In this document: positions 16,926 to 25,207 of the stretch, piece by piece
How the letters are laid out: each line of letters starts with the position of its first letter
How positions within the stretch are numbered: position 1 is the first letter of the stretch
Source of the DNA: an uncultured Prevotella sp.
Lineage (GTDB): Bacteria; Bacteroidota; Bacteroidia; Bacteroidales; Bacteroidaceae
Assembly (NCBI GenBank): GCA_934254985.1
Contig: CAKQMS010000035.1
Location: 1-29,666, forward strand
DNA: 29,666 nt
Direction: 5' to 3'
Made by a program: the position numbers and the translations under genes
Notes under the pieces: model-generated
Databases searched by the model: none
Seen by the model: only the letters and a program-made list of their open reading frames with translations
Told to the model about the DNA's origin: nothing

Positions 16926-17390
16926 TTATAGATGTACGTCTTCTATGCGTAGTTTTAGCAATCCTGCAGGCACTCTAACTTCTACTACGTCGCCAGCCTT
17001 CTTGTTGAGCAAAGCCTGACCAATGGGCGACTTAATAGAAATCTTGCCCTCACGGAGGTTAGCCTCGTGAGAGTTTACTATCGTATATGCCATGTGCGCA
17101 TTATTGGCAAGGTTGGTTATCTCAACTTGGCTCAGCAATCCCACGCAGTCGCCATTTAGTAGCGACTTATCGATAACTCTCGCATTCTCCAATACCTTTT
17201 GCTTAAAGCGAATGCGGCTCAGCAGTTTGCCTTGCTCACGCTTAGCTGCATGATATTCAAAGTTTTCGCTAAGGTCGCCCTTATCCCTTGCCTCAGCAAT
17301 TGCGTCTCTAACCTTTGGTAATTCAACGTTTTCGAGTTCTTGAAGTTCAGCCACGAGCTTGTCGTAGCCTTCTTGCGACATATATTCCAT
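16926..17390 (-). CDS. greA: Transcript cleavage factor GreA
   Basis: GreA rescues backtracked RNA polymerase by stimulating cleavage of the nascent RNA in the active site. The 154-residue protein has the coiled-coil N-terminal domain with the acidic tip D39/E42 in DKGDLSENFEYHAAK, equivalent to D41/E44 of E. coli, and the FKBP-like C-terminal domain (GKISIKSPIGQALLNKKAGDVVEVRVPAG). Length is typical. It is the first gene of the probable reverse operon that continues 13 bp later with the transmembrane regulator. Confidence 0.94.
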   Translation of the reverse strand: MEYMSQEGYDKLVAELQELENVELPKVRDAIAEARDKGDLSENFEYHAAKREQGKLLSRIRFKQKVLENARVIDKSLLNGDCVGLLSQVEITNLANNAHMAYTIVNSHEANLREGKISIKSPIGQALLNKKAGDVVEVRVPAGLLKLRIEDVHL

Positions 17391-17426
17391 GATAGTTATA
17401 GTTCTGTAGTATATTATATTGATTAA

Positions 17427-17457
17427 TGATAGCTTTTGCTATCAATATGCAAAGTTA
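17427..17457 (-). promoter_or_regulatory. greA -7 element and leader hairpin
   Basis: The minus strand carries TAACTTTG (17457-17450), a good -7 box, though I see no clear -33 TTG at the right distance. Just downstream is a 7-bp stem TGATAGC/GCTATCA (17427-17444) with a 4-base loop, in what would be the 5' leader. Confidence 0.5.
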
Positions 17458-17479
17458 TAAAAAAAGATTGGTTTTTTAT

Positions 17480-17510
17480 TTTGATATTGGTTAATTTTAC
17501 ATTAACTTTG
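17480..17510 (+). promoter_or_regulatory. manC promoter
   Basis: TTTG (17480-17483), a 19-bp spacer and TAACTTTG (17503-17510) match the Bacteroidota consensus. The ATG is about 40 bp downstream. It is divergent from the greA promoter. Confidence 0.75.
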
Positions 17511-17551
17511 CAATATTCAATATTATCATCGGAAAAACTAATATTTATTTT

Positions 17552-18616
17552 ATGGCACGTACGAATAATCATCTTGTTATTATGGCTGGCGGTGTGGGAA
17601 GCCGATTTTGGCCTATGAGCACCGAAGAGAAACCTAAGCAGTTTATTGATGTTCTTGGAGTAGGTCGCTCGTTGATGCAGCTCACCTATGACAGATTCGA
17701 GGGAATATGCTCTCCTGAGAATGTGTGGGTGGTGACAAATAGCAGATATGCCGACATCGTTCACGAGCAGTTGCCTGAGATTCCTGTTTCAAACATCCTT
17801 CTTGAGCCTTGCCGTCGCAATACTGCGCCATGTATAGCCTACGTTAGTTGGCGAATTAAGAAAAACGACCCTAAGGCAAACATCGTTGTTACACCAAGCG
17901 ACCATATCGTTACCAACCCTCAGGAGTTCCGTCGTGTAATCACTCAATGCTTGAAGTTTACTGGCGAAACAGATGCCATCGTAACTCTTGGTATGAAGGC
18001 AAATCGCCCTGAAACAGGCTACGGCTATATTCAGGCAGACCTCACCACAAGCTCACCACGCAACAAGGAGATATTCCGTGTAGACAGATTCCGCGAGAAA
18101 CCGGATCTTGAGACTGCAAAGAAATATATTCAGGAGAACAACTATTTCTGGAATGCCGGTATCTTTATGTGGAATGTAGAAACCATCGTCAACGCATTCC
18201 GCGTTTATGAACCAGCTCTCAGCAAAATCTTCGAAGGCATGCTCGATATCATGGATACCGACCAGGAGCAAGCTGTGATCAACGAGAAATATCCTGAGTG
18301 TGAGAATATCTCGGTCGACTATGCCATCATGGAAAAGGCTGAAGAAATCTTCGTTTGTCCTGCCGACTTTGGTTGGAGCGACCTTGGTACATGGGGCTCT
18401 TTGCTTCTGCAAACTCCACGCGACCTCTACGGCAACAGCTGCATAGGCGAGAACATCAAGATGGTGGAAAGCCACAACTGCATCGTGCATACCGTGGAAG
18501 CAAAGAAGGTTGTTATCCAGGGTCTCGATGGCTACATCGTTGCCGAGCAAGATGGCACCTTATTAATATGCAAGCTCAGCGAAGAGCAGCGCATAAAGCA
18601 GTTCCAAAACGATTAA
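17552..18616 (+). CDS. manC: Mannose-1-phosphate guanylyltransferase
   Basis: It makes GDP-mannose from mannose-1-phosphate and GTP for surface glycans and protein glycosylation. The 354-residue cytoplasmic protein has the nucleotidyltransferase signature MAGGVGSRFWPMS with the uridylyl/guanylyl lysine region EKPKQF (26-31), then LLEPCRRNTAP, VTPSDHIV, RPETGYGYIQ, FREKPD, NYFWNAGIFMW and GWSDLGTW. The phosphomannose-isomerase domain of long ManC/AlgA proteins is absent, so this is the single-activity form. It is monocistronic, with its own promoter and a terminator-like hairpin 47 bp after the stop. Confidence 0.95.
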   Translation: MARTNNHLVIMAGGVGSRFWPMSTEEKPKQFIDVLGVGRSLMQLTYDRFEGICSPENVWVVTNSRYADIVHEQLPEIPVSNILLEPCRRNTAPCIAYVSWRIKKNDPKANIVVTPSDHIVTNPQEFRRVITQCLKFTGETDAIVTLGMKANRPETGYGYIQADLTTSSPRNKEIFRVDRFREKPDLETAKKYIQENNYFWNAGIFMWNVETIVNAFRVYEPALSKIFEGMLDIMDTDQEQAVINEKYPECENISVDYAIMEKAEEIFVCPADFGWSDLGTWGSLLLQTPRDLYGNSCIGENIKMVESHNCIVHTVEAKKVVIQGLDGYIVAEQDGTLLICKLSEEQRIKQFQND

Positions 18617-18662
18617 TCTTTTATAGTATAAACGATAGTCTTAAACGATTATCATAAACAAT

Positions 18663-18694
18663 AACGGCTCATCACAATCATGTGGTGAGCCGTT
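18663..18694 (+). terminator. manC terminator hairpin
   Basis: The stem of 14 bp (18663-18676 with 18681-18694, one G-T pair) has loop ATCA and is followed by GATTTTG. The U-tract is short, so termination may be partial. Confidence 0.75.
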
Positions 18695-18755
18695 GATTTT
18701 GTTAGGTGTAAACTATAATAAGAATCGTGGGATTATCCGACAAACATTCATAGAT

Positions 18756-18785
18756 AGTGTTTAATGTTTAGTGTTTAATGTTTAG
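18756..18785 (+). repeat. Heptamer TGTTTAR repeated four times
   Basis: TGTTTAA, TGTTTAG, TGTTTAA and TGTTTAG run from 18758 to 18785 without interruption. This is another intergenic repeat with a 7-bp unit, like the one before metH. Confidence 0.8.
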
Positions 18786-18858
18786 ATGGTCTTTTAAACA
18801 TAAACCTTATAAACCCCTGATTGTTTTATATGCGAAAGAAATCTTTGTATTAAATTTT

Positions 18859-18946
18859 ATTTGATAGCAATCATATTGACATTTGATAGAAAGCAAAATT
18901 ACGTTTGCCAGTAAGCATAGATACATTTGCCAGAAAGCATAGATTG
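18859..18946 (+). repeat. Four degenerate 22-bp tandem repeats
   Basis: Units begin at 18859, 18881, 18903 and 18925 with exactly 22-bp spacing. Each starts RTTTGNYAG; the last two share TTTGCCAG-AAGCATAGAT with one change. A 6-bp hairpin CGAAGC/GCTTCG (18949-18963) follows directly. The 22-bp phase is about two helical turns. The array lies about 200 bp outside the left end of the proposed island, in the gene-free stretch between manC and the island. The rest of that stretch (18964-19144) shows nothing I recognise. Confidence 0.65.
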
Positions 18947-19144
18947 CTCGAAGCATAGCTTCGGCGACGAACTAAGTCTATTAAAACATTGAATGAAAGT
19001 AAGTTATAACATTACTACACCAATAATCAACAAATTTAGTCCTAATATTGTCTCTTTCTTACGTTTATTAAGAAAATCTGTTACAAGCACTATCAGAGTT
19101 CTTTATGCATAGTTAATAGCTTAGAAGGGATGTGTGCGGTAATC

Positions 19145-19193
19145 TTTATTCCTGATAGAACTGGGTGAATACTTTTACGCAATATTCATGATC
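19145..19193 (-). pseudogene. Orphan 3' end of M18 aminopeptidase (left direct repeat, att-like)
   Basis: Positions 19145-19187 are identical to 25208-25250. On the minus strand the reading frame gives 15 codons identical in protein to the C-terminus of the intact enzyme, then TAA (19148-19146). Beyond codon 15 no similarity remains. Two synonymous differences in the outer codons suggest the two copies come from different alleles, as expected when an element carries its own copy of the target's gene end. Confidence 0.85.
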
Positions 19194-19309
19194 CTGAGTG
19201 TAGCGTATGAGGCGGTTACTAAAAGTGCAATCACCACAATAAAGCTATTGATTTTACGTTCCTTTTAATGAAAGGTTTTTGATGATAGTAGTTAATGAGC
19301 TGAAGGTTT

Positions 19310-19317
19310 TACCTTTG
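19310..19317 (+). promoter_or_regulatory. Candidate -7 box before the island lipoprotein gene
   Basis: TACCTTTG fits TAnnTTTG 67 bp before the ATG. The -33 element is weak: the nearest TTTTTG is 28 bp upstream, too far for the consensus. Confidence 0.4.
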
Positions 19318-19384
19318 CATGCTAAACAACACGTTTTAGGTCACAATTATTTCAAGAACAAGAATATATAAATCAAAGTAAGCA

Positions 19385-20059
19385 ATGAGAAAGATAACAA
19401 TGGTCATTGTGGCTGTTTCAGCCATGATTAGTTTAAACGGATGCCATAAGGATCCTGCTTATGTAGATCCTTACTTCCAACGTCAGAGTGTAATTGAGGA
19501 GCTGAGTAATGAGCTTAAAGGACAATACAGCAGTATATTCATTCCTGTAATCTATAATGCATCGAAAGAACAGTTGGATTATAAAAGTTTATGGAATGGT
19601 GAGGTCACAGAAAATGGTCAACCTATCATCCACTACACTTTTGGAGGGTACGAAAACCGGACTGTCACATTACAGAACGTACCAATCAGCTGGATAAGTT
19701 TTATTATCAAAGATCTTAATTTGGCAGAAGCTGTCAAGCTATTGCCCGATTATGATATTTCGATACCTTATTCTTTTGCAAGCTCAGACGAAGAAACTGA
19801 AGGAGCGAGCAAAATGGGGAAAATCATATATAGCGATAGCAAAGTACCTGTGACATTGAACTATGGCGGAAAACAGCATCTTGTGCTTTTCAATTTCAAA
19901 TGTCTTTCGCAATTTGTATTTGATACAGACAAGCGGCCTATCTCTCCAGGAAGAATCCAGCTGGAACTTGAATCTATTATTGTTGACAATGTGATTGTCC
20001 AAGAAATTGATGGCTATTCTGGAGAAGAGTTCTTTCTTAGTATTATGGGAAAAAACTGA
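19385..20059 (+). CDS. Small lipoprotein, possibly DUF4840-like
   Basis: The 224-residue predicted lipoprotein has a short signal sequence ending in LNGC (C20), followed by HKDPAYVDPYF. The rest is beta-rich without membrane segments (HYTFGGYENRTVTLQNVPISWISFIIKDL; PVTLNYGGKQHLVLFNF). Size and style resemble the DUF4840 lipoproteins of Bacteroidota, but I hold that family name weakly. It is the first gene inside the island, with 173 bp and a palindromic repeat separating it from the DUF262 operon, so it is probably a separate unit. Its role in the island is unknown. Confidence 0.6.
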   Translation: MRKITMVIVAVSAMISLNGCHKDPAYVDPYFQRQSVIEELSNELKGQYSSIFIPVIYNASKEQLDYKSLWNGEVTENGQPIIHYTFGGYENRTVTLQNVPISWISFIIKDLNLAEAVKLLPDYDISIPYSFASSDEETEGASKMGKIIYSDSKVPVTLNYGGKQHLVLFNFKCLSQFVFDTDKRPISPGRIQLELESIIVDNVIVQEIDGYSGEEFFLSIMGKN

Positions 20060-20080
20060 TCTGCGCTAGCCTTGGATTGT

Positions 20081-20168
20081 TTGTTGTACATGTTGTATTT
20101 GTTGTCTTAAAAACCACAACCAATTTTGTCTTGCAATATAGAAAACAACAAATACAACCTATACAACT
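20081..20168. repeat. Palindromic intergenic repeat, copy 1 (88 bp)
   Basis: It is nearly identical to 25071-25167, with about three substitutions and a 9-bp indel. The outer arms GTTGTATTTGTTGT (20092-20105) and ACAACAAATACAAC (20145-20158) are exact reverse complements around a core with AACCACAACCAA. It starts 22 bp after the lipoprotein stop. The arms contain no coding sequence. It could be a REP/MITE-like element or a 3'-end processing signal. Confidence 0.8.
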
Positions 20169-20172
20169 CAAA

Positions 20173-20180
20173 TAACTTTG
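20173..20180 (+). promoter_or_regulatory. Candidate -7 box of the DUF262 operon
   Basis: TAACTTTG fits the consensus and lies 53 bp before the ATG, just after the palindromic repeat. No TTG is seen 19-21 bp upstream, where the repeat's ACAAC-rich arm sits, so the promoter may be weak or activator-dependent. Confidence 0.45.
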
Positions 20181-20232
20181 AATACTGGCGCATGGTATAT
20201 GCACCGCCATAGCGTTACAAATACTATAATTT

Positions 20233-22164
20233 ATGACTGAACTAATATACAATATCAGATACGTATTTCAAGAATATCTGTCAAGTCAGAAGGTTTGCTT
20301 CTTTAATATTCCTGAATATCAACGTGGTTATAAATGGTCTGCAGAGAATGTCACACAGCTGCTTAATGACCTGAAGAATTTTGGAAATCATAGGCAGACA
20401 ACAGAGGAGTTCTATTGTCTTCAAAATATCACAGTAGCAAAGGGAATATTGAAGGATATACCATGCATGAATGTCATTGATGGTCAACAGCGACTCACCA
20501 CCTTATTTATTATAATATCTTACATTCAGCGAAGTCTGGCATATAAGATTATTCCTGTTGAAGCGGATATGCTACGTTACTCAGTAAGGGAATCAACAGA
20601 TGTATTTCTCAGAGAAAAAGTGCAGACAGGTTTCCTTTGGGACAAGGAAATCAATCCTAATGATGCTGAATCAAAAGACCAGTATTATATCATGGAGGTC
20701 GCAAAGGCTGTAGGAGATTGGTTTCAAGAAAACACCATAGCTAATGAGGTCATATTGGACAACTTAAAACTCATCGTCAATCAAGTGGACAATGGTGAGG
20801 AAGAAACTGTTTTTGCTAGTCTAAACGGCGGCAAGGTAGATTTGGATGGTGCTGATTTGATAAGAGCAATACTTATAACCCGAGCTGCAAGACAAAAGTA
20901 CCCAACAATCGTATCTGAGAAAAGAATCCGTCAAATAGCAAATGACGATATTGATATGAACATTCATATCAGCGTCTCATCTCAAGGCAAAATACACGAG
21001 TATCGTGTAAAACTCGGAGTTGAACTTGATAAAATGAGTCTTTGGTGGTCGGATAAAGATGTTATAGATTACTTTGAGCAATTACTACCGAACAGAATAA
21101 CACAGAATCGCGATTTCAAATTTAGGGAATATCCAATAGACCTACTATACTATGCATTTTATGAAACATTCAAGCCAAAACTTCCGATAGTAGGTCGAGA
21201 AGATATGAATCTGCGCCATTTTGAGAATGGTGTAGACATGAATAGCAATCCTGGTGATGATCATCTAGAGTTTTGGCATGAGCTAAAGGAACTTCACTTG
21301 ACGCTGATGGATTGGTATAACGATGCAGAGATGCATAATTTGGTTGGCTATTTGATGTATAACTTCAAGAGCGACATTATTACTTTCGAACACCTTTATA
21401 CCATCTGGAAAGAGGCAAAAGGAAAAGCTGATTTTAAAAACAAAGTCAAACGCATAATTCGTTATCAACTGGCTACCATGTATGGTGATGTTGAGCGTAG
21501 TAAGGAAATGCTCTCTAAAGTTATCAAGGGAGAAAAGAACGAAAACATCGAAGATAAGCTCATTGAACTGAGGAAGGACATACTTAACACATCTACCTAT
21601 AACTGGTATGAGAGTGCGTTGACATCCAAAATATTACCCTTGCTTGACATCTTGCCACGCACCATAGAGAAGGGCAACAGACAGGAACAAGTAATCATAC
21701 GCCTAAAACAACAATATCTTAAACATATCACTTCAGAAGAAGATAAAGAGCATGTGCGATCTCAGACAAGACAAATCGACGAAAATTGTATGACAGAGGA
21801 AGATAAACAGATACTACTGGAAGAAAACCGCAAGGGATTAAATTCAATAGGTAATATCGTTCTGCTTCATAAAAGTATCAATAGAAGCTATGGTAATGAC
21901 ATACTAATCCTCAAAATGGTCAGAATCTATAGCGAACATGTGATGGACAATGTCAATGCCTTTATCCGTCCTCATACTCTCGATGTCTTCATGTCGAAGA
22001 TGAAGAACATTGATGCAAATGGAGTTGATGCTCACAATGTGTATTGGAGTGAAGAAGATATTAAGTGCACTGTCAGAGACATAGACACTCAACTTGCCTC
22101 ATACTTTGAATTACCTGAGATACCGACAGAAAACATAGAAACAAATAGCCTAAACAATGGATAA
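20233..22164 (+). CDS. GmrSD-like DUF262 protein with DUF1524-type HNH C-terminus
   Basis: The 643-residue protein resembles type IV restriction enzymes of the GmrSD group, which use an NTP-driven ParB/Srx-like DUF262 domain and an HNH nuclease to cut modified phage DNA. DUF262 signatures are IPEYQRGYKW (26-35), VIDGQQRLTT (81-90) and FASLNGGKVDLDGADLIRA (194-212). The C-terminus has EHVRSQT with candidate general-base H507, followed by GNIVLLHKSINRSYGN (540-555), the arrangement of DUF1524 HNH domains. It is the first gene of a coupled operon; the next start overlaps its end by 8 bp. AT-rich codon use unlike the flanking core genes supports horizontal transfer. The restriction activity is inferred. 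Confidence 0.85.
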   Translation: MTELIYNIRYVFQEYLSSQKVCFFNIPEYQRGYKWSAENVTQLLNDLKNFGNHRQTTEEFYCLQNITVAKGILKDIPCMNVIDGQQRLTTLFIIISYIQRSLAYKIIPVEADMLRYSVRESTDVFLREKVQTGFLWDKEINPNDAESKDQYYIMEVAKAVGDWFQENTIANEVILDNLKLIVNQVDNGEEETVFASLNGGKVDLDGADLIRAILITRAARQKYPTIVSEKRIRQIANDDIDMNIHISVSSQGKIHEYRVKLGVELDKMSLWWSDKDVIDYFEQLLPNRITQNRDFKFREYPIDLLYYAFYETFKPKLPIVGREDMNLRHFENGVDMNSNPGDDHLEFWHELKELHLTLMDWYNDAEMHNLVGYLMYNFKSDIITFEHLYTIWKEAKGKADFKNKVKRIIRYQLATMYGDVERSKEMLSKVIKGEKNENIEDKLIELRKDILNTSTYNWYESALTSKILPLLDILPRTIEKGNRQEQVIIRLKQQYLKHITSEEDKEHVRSQTRQIDENCMTEEDKQILLEENRKGLNSIGNIVLLHKSINRSYGNDILILKMVRIYSEHVMDNVNAFIRPHTLDVFMSKMKNIDANGVDAHNVYWSEEDIKCTVRDIDTQLASYFELPEIPTENIETNSLNNG

Positions 22165-24259
22165 GAAGAATATTAACGACTTGCTGAATGACTTCAACTT
22201 CGTCGTCCCTGAAATACAGAGAGAATACGTGTGGGGAGCAAACAAAAACAAACGCGTGCTTTCTCAGTTTCTAAAAGACCTTGACCACAAGTTGGGACAA
22301 GGGGATGCAAATATTGTTTTTTTGTATTCATATGAATCGGGAGCTGAGCATTATCTGATAGATGGGCAGCAACGTTACACGACTATCTTGCTTTTATGCT
22401 ACTACCTTGCCGCTTTGGAAGGAAATGATAGCCGTCTTCAATTTGTGGACCGACTTAAATTTGACCAGAACGTACAAGCGTTTGCCTATCGTGTACGCTC
22501 GAATACAGAAACGTTTCTTAAAACCCTTTTCAAATCTGGCGTTACTGACCGTAAGTATGTCAGCGATCAGACCTGGTACAAGAGCGAATATGAGAACGAC
22601 ACCACCATCTTGTCAATGATTGGTGCGTTGGAAGTGTTTGGCGACGTCATGAATGAATGTAAGCATATTACTCTAACCAAAATTCTGAATAATGTATTCT
22701 TCTGGTATTTTGACGTTGATATGACCTCGCAAGGAGAAGAACTATATATTACTATGAATAGCCGAGGAGAGAAGTTAACAGATTCTGAGCAAATTAAACC
22801 ACGATTGCTTAAGAAAGCAGGAAGTCAAAAAGAGTATTATGGAAAAGTGTGGGACAACTGGGAGGAGTTTTTCTATAATAAAAACAGGCGTGGCAATCGT
22901 GACATCAGCATGATAGATATGGCAATGAGCAATGTCATACGTATTGTTCTAGAATTGAAAACCTGTCACGAGCATGACAGACTGAATCCTGTAGAAGACG
23001 CAGAGTTCATCACCATCGAAGATGTTGCGGAATATATGGAGGCGTTGATGTATATCGCACACTTGGAGAATGGCAATTATAAAACCGAGATAGAACGCCT
23101 TTATGGTGACAGTAAGGAGGATGGTGACTTCTATGTGCTAAAAGCTCTTTTAACAGAGAGACTTAAAGGACAGGATGATTCTAATGAATATCAGCGAGTT
23201 TACCAAACTGTAAGAAATCACGTCAGACGTAACAAACTGAAGAATCTTGCGTTTTTGGGCTTTCTAAAGAAATACATTAAAGTTCCATCAAGCTGGTATG
23301 AATATATCATCGAGCAAGGTGACGAGAGTAAAACTGTGTTTAATGGTCATGAGTTGGAAAAGATACAGATATGCCATGTTCTTGGTGCATCTGCAGAAAC
23401 TGCAATATGGAATGCTCAGGCTCGTCCATTTTGGAATGGTGAAATCAAGTCTCTCTTGAATTGGGCGAAAAATGAAGATGAGGTATTTTGTTTAGACTCT
23501 TTTGTTAGACTAATTCAGTGTTTCAATCTTCTGTTTGACAAGAAGAAAGATGACGGTTGGACAAGTGATAATGTACGTCAAGCTCTTGTCGTACGCCTCG
23601 CATATTATCCTCTTGACGGTTGTCTCTTTGGTTATACATCTGAGCAATGGAAGCAGATTATGAAGAACAATCCTACTGATTTTAAGAATTTTCTAAACGA
23701 ATTTGTTGGTATGGATGCTTCGGCACGTGACGCTCATATTGCAGAAATCAAGATGTCATATCCGGAAACGCCCGAAAACCAATGGGCAGAGTTTGTCCAC
23801 CACGACTATATTCTTGAATATTGCAATACAAAACGAGTTCAGTATCGAGATGAATATGGCATTGAGTGTGTGCAGAATGCTTATAAACAACCTTATTCCG
23901 TTAAGAATATGCATTTGTCGCATTATCTGAAATATCATCTGAAAGACTTCGTGCCATTATCTCAAGGATGGTGGAGTTGGACCGATTTGAGTGGTTGGAA
24001 ATCTGTGGTCAAACTTGGTAAAAGTGTTTGGCCTATCCACATATGGATTCAATATCGAAAAGACAAAGGAGAATGTTATGAGGTGACATTAAACACCACT
24101 GATTATACATTGCAGGGAGATGAGAAATCTATGATTCAAGGACTCGGATTTGAATATGATGAAGAAAAGCAGTTGTGGCAAATGTTGGCTCCTCTTGATA
24201 TACCACAACTTATGGCAGTGATAATACCGTGTTTCTCTATAAAGAAAGGAAGTGAGTAA
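22157..24259 (+). CDS. Second DUF262 protein with unrecognised C-terminus
   Basis: The 700-residue protein opens with a DUF262 domain: VPEIQREYVWG (17-27), LIDGQQRYTT (67-76) and ELYITMNSRGEKLTDSEQIK (195-214), the ParB/Srx-like NTPase/nuclease fold. It is only motif-similar to the preceding protein. From about residue 260 onwards it is long, mostly helical and unfamiliar, with a tryptophan-rich end (GWWSWTDLSGWKS at about 615-627). I find no EH..GN..N HNH motif like that of its neighbour, so it may lack its own DUF1524 domain. It overlaps the upstream gene by 8 bp and the next by 1 bp, implying stoichiometric production of a three-protein complex (inference). Confidence 0.8.
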   Translation: MDKKNINDLLNDFNFVVPEIQREYVWGANKNKRVLSQFLKDLDHKLGQGDANIVFLYSYESGAEHYLIDGQQRYTTILLLCYYLAALEGNDSRLQFVDRLKFDQNVQAFAYRVRSNTETFLKTLFKSGVTDRKYVSDQTWYKSEYENDTTILSMIGALEVFGDVMNECKHITLTKILNNVFFWYFDVDMTSQGEELYITMNSRGEKLTDSEQIKPRLLKKAGSQKEYYGKVWDNWEEFFYNKNRRGNRDISMIDMAMSNVIRIVLELKTCHEHDRLNPVEDAEFITIEDVAEYMEALMYIAHLENGNYKTEIERLYGDSKEDGDFYVLKALLTERLKGQDDSNEYQRVYQTVRNHVRRNKLKNLAFLGFLKKYIKVPSSWYEYIIEQGDESKTVFNGHELEKIQICHVLGASAETAIWNAQARPFWNGEIKSLLNWAKNEDEVFCLDSFVRLIQCFNLLFDKKKDDGWTSDNVRQALVVRLAYYPLDGCLFGYTSEQWKQIMKNNPTDFKNFLNEFVGMDASARDAHIAEIKMSYPETPENQWAEFVHHDYILEYCNTKRVQYRDEYGIECVQNAYKQPYSVKNMHLSHYLKYHLKDFVPLSQGWWSWTDLSGWKSVVKLGKSVWPIHIWIQYRKDKGECYEVTLNTTDYTLQGDEKSMIQGLGFEYDEEKQLWQMLAPLDIPQLMAVIIPCFSIKKGSE

Positions 24260-25044
24260 TGATAGCTATAGAAATCATAAATGCATTTGTCCACGAAAAG
24301 TTATCTGGCAATATTGGTAGTATCATAGATTATGATTTGGGGAGGTTGCGTTCAGACAAGCAATATGGTTGTCCTGGTCGCAAGTTTGACCCAGATGATA
24401 CAAATCTTATGCGTGCTATATATTGCGTTGTCTTTGGTGACGTATGGACTAACCTTTCTTTGGAAAACTCAGGTGATGGAAAATTACGTGGCGACACCAT
24501 AAACTCTAGCGCAACTTTCTTCTCCTATCCTTGGAAAGACGAGTTCACCCCAAAATGGAATCCTCCTGTTGAACTGACTGAAAAGATAAAGACCTTTCAG
24601 CATACATTTCATACCATAGGCAACATGATGGTTCTACCAGACAAACGAATTGACGGATGGAGCATCAACCAGTATCGTGGATGCCATGCCGAGTGGCATG
24701 ATTATGAAGATCGGTTTCTTGCAGCTTTATATAAAGTGTTGACAGAAAAATCCGACCATGAGGAGGATTTACAAGATTTTGTGCAACTCAACGAGGAAGA
24801 CTTCGTCTCCTTTTATGGTGAAGATGGATGGCGACGCTTCATAGATGGAAATATCCTTAATGACTATGTGGATGCAGATTATCTGCCCATTATTAGGTCG
24901 AAAGGATATACATGGTGGCGAGGAGGATATGTCAACAAGCAAAGATTCTTTGCTGAAGCCAATAGATATATTGATGAGTCAACTCGCATCATTCACAATA
25001 GAGGAAAACATATGTTGGACATACTTAAAGAACGGCTAGGTTAA
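24259..25044 (+). CDS. Small protein with HTIGN...N motif; possible detached HNH-type partner
   Basis: The 261-residue cytoplasmic protein shows no signal peptide. The clearest motif is HTIGNMMVLP (118-127) followed by N137 in SINQYRG, which resembles the GN-L-L...N core of DUF1524 HNH nucleases and may also fit the uncharacterised DUF6994 family (held weakly). The N-terminal half has DPDDTNLMRAIY and RGDTINS. The C-terminal half is acidic (HEEDLQDF, LNEEDF) and ends in a basic helix. Its ATG overlaps the stop of the second DUF262 gene (TAATG), so the two are translationally coupled. A nuclease role completing the second DUF262 protein is my hypothesis, not an identification. Confidence 0.6.
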   Translation: MIAIEIINAFVHEKLSGNIGSIIDYDLGRLRSDKQYGCPGRKFDPDDTNLMRAIYCVVFGDVWTNLSLENSGDGKLRGDTINSSATFFSYPWKDEFTPKWNPPVELTEKIKTFQHTFHTIGNMMVLPDKRIDGWSINQYRGCHAEWHDYEDRFLAALYKVLTEKSDHEEDLQDFVQLNEEDFVSFYGEDGWRRFIDGNILNDYVDADYLPIIRSKGYTWWRGGYVNKQRFFAEANRYIDESTRIIHNRGKHMLDILKERLG

Positions 25045-25070
25045 TGATACAGTACATCTCCAACACCAAC

Positions 25071-25167
25071 TTGTTGTACATGTTGTATTTGTTGTTTTAA
25101 AAACCACAACCAACTTTGTCTTGTAATATAGAAAACAACAAATACAACAAATACAACCTATACAACT
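25071..25167. repeat. Palindromic intergenic repeat, copy 2 (97 bp)
   Basis: This is the second copy of the element at 20081-20168, in the same orientation, starting 27 bp after the stop of the third island gene. Perfect 17-bp arms lie at 25082-25098 and 25132-25148 around a 33-base core. The sequence AATACAACA is duplicated in the right arm, which explains the 9-bp length difference. Here it could act as a terminator between the convergent operon and aminopeptidase gene. Confidence 0.8.
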
Positions 25168-25207
25168 TCCTGTAAAAGATATGATAGCTATTTTATCTTC
25201 ATTTCGA

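Noticed and set aside
18859..18946. CRISPR or plasmid origin
   Set aside because: Only four diverged 22-bp units, no spacers, and no rep gene or DnaA-box cluster nearby.
19145..19187. tRNA gene as the integration target
   Set aside because: The repeat translates as the aminopeptidase C-terminus; no cloverleaf or CCA end can be drawn.
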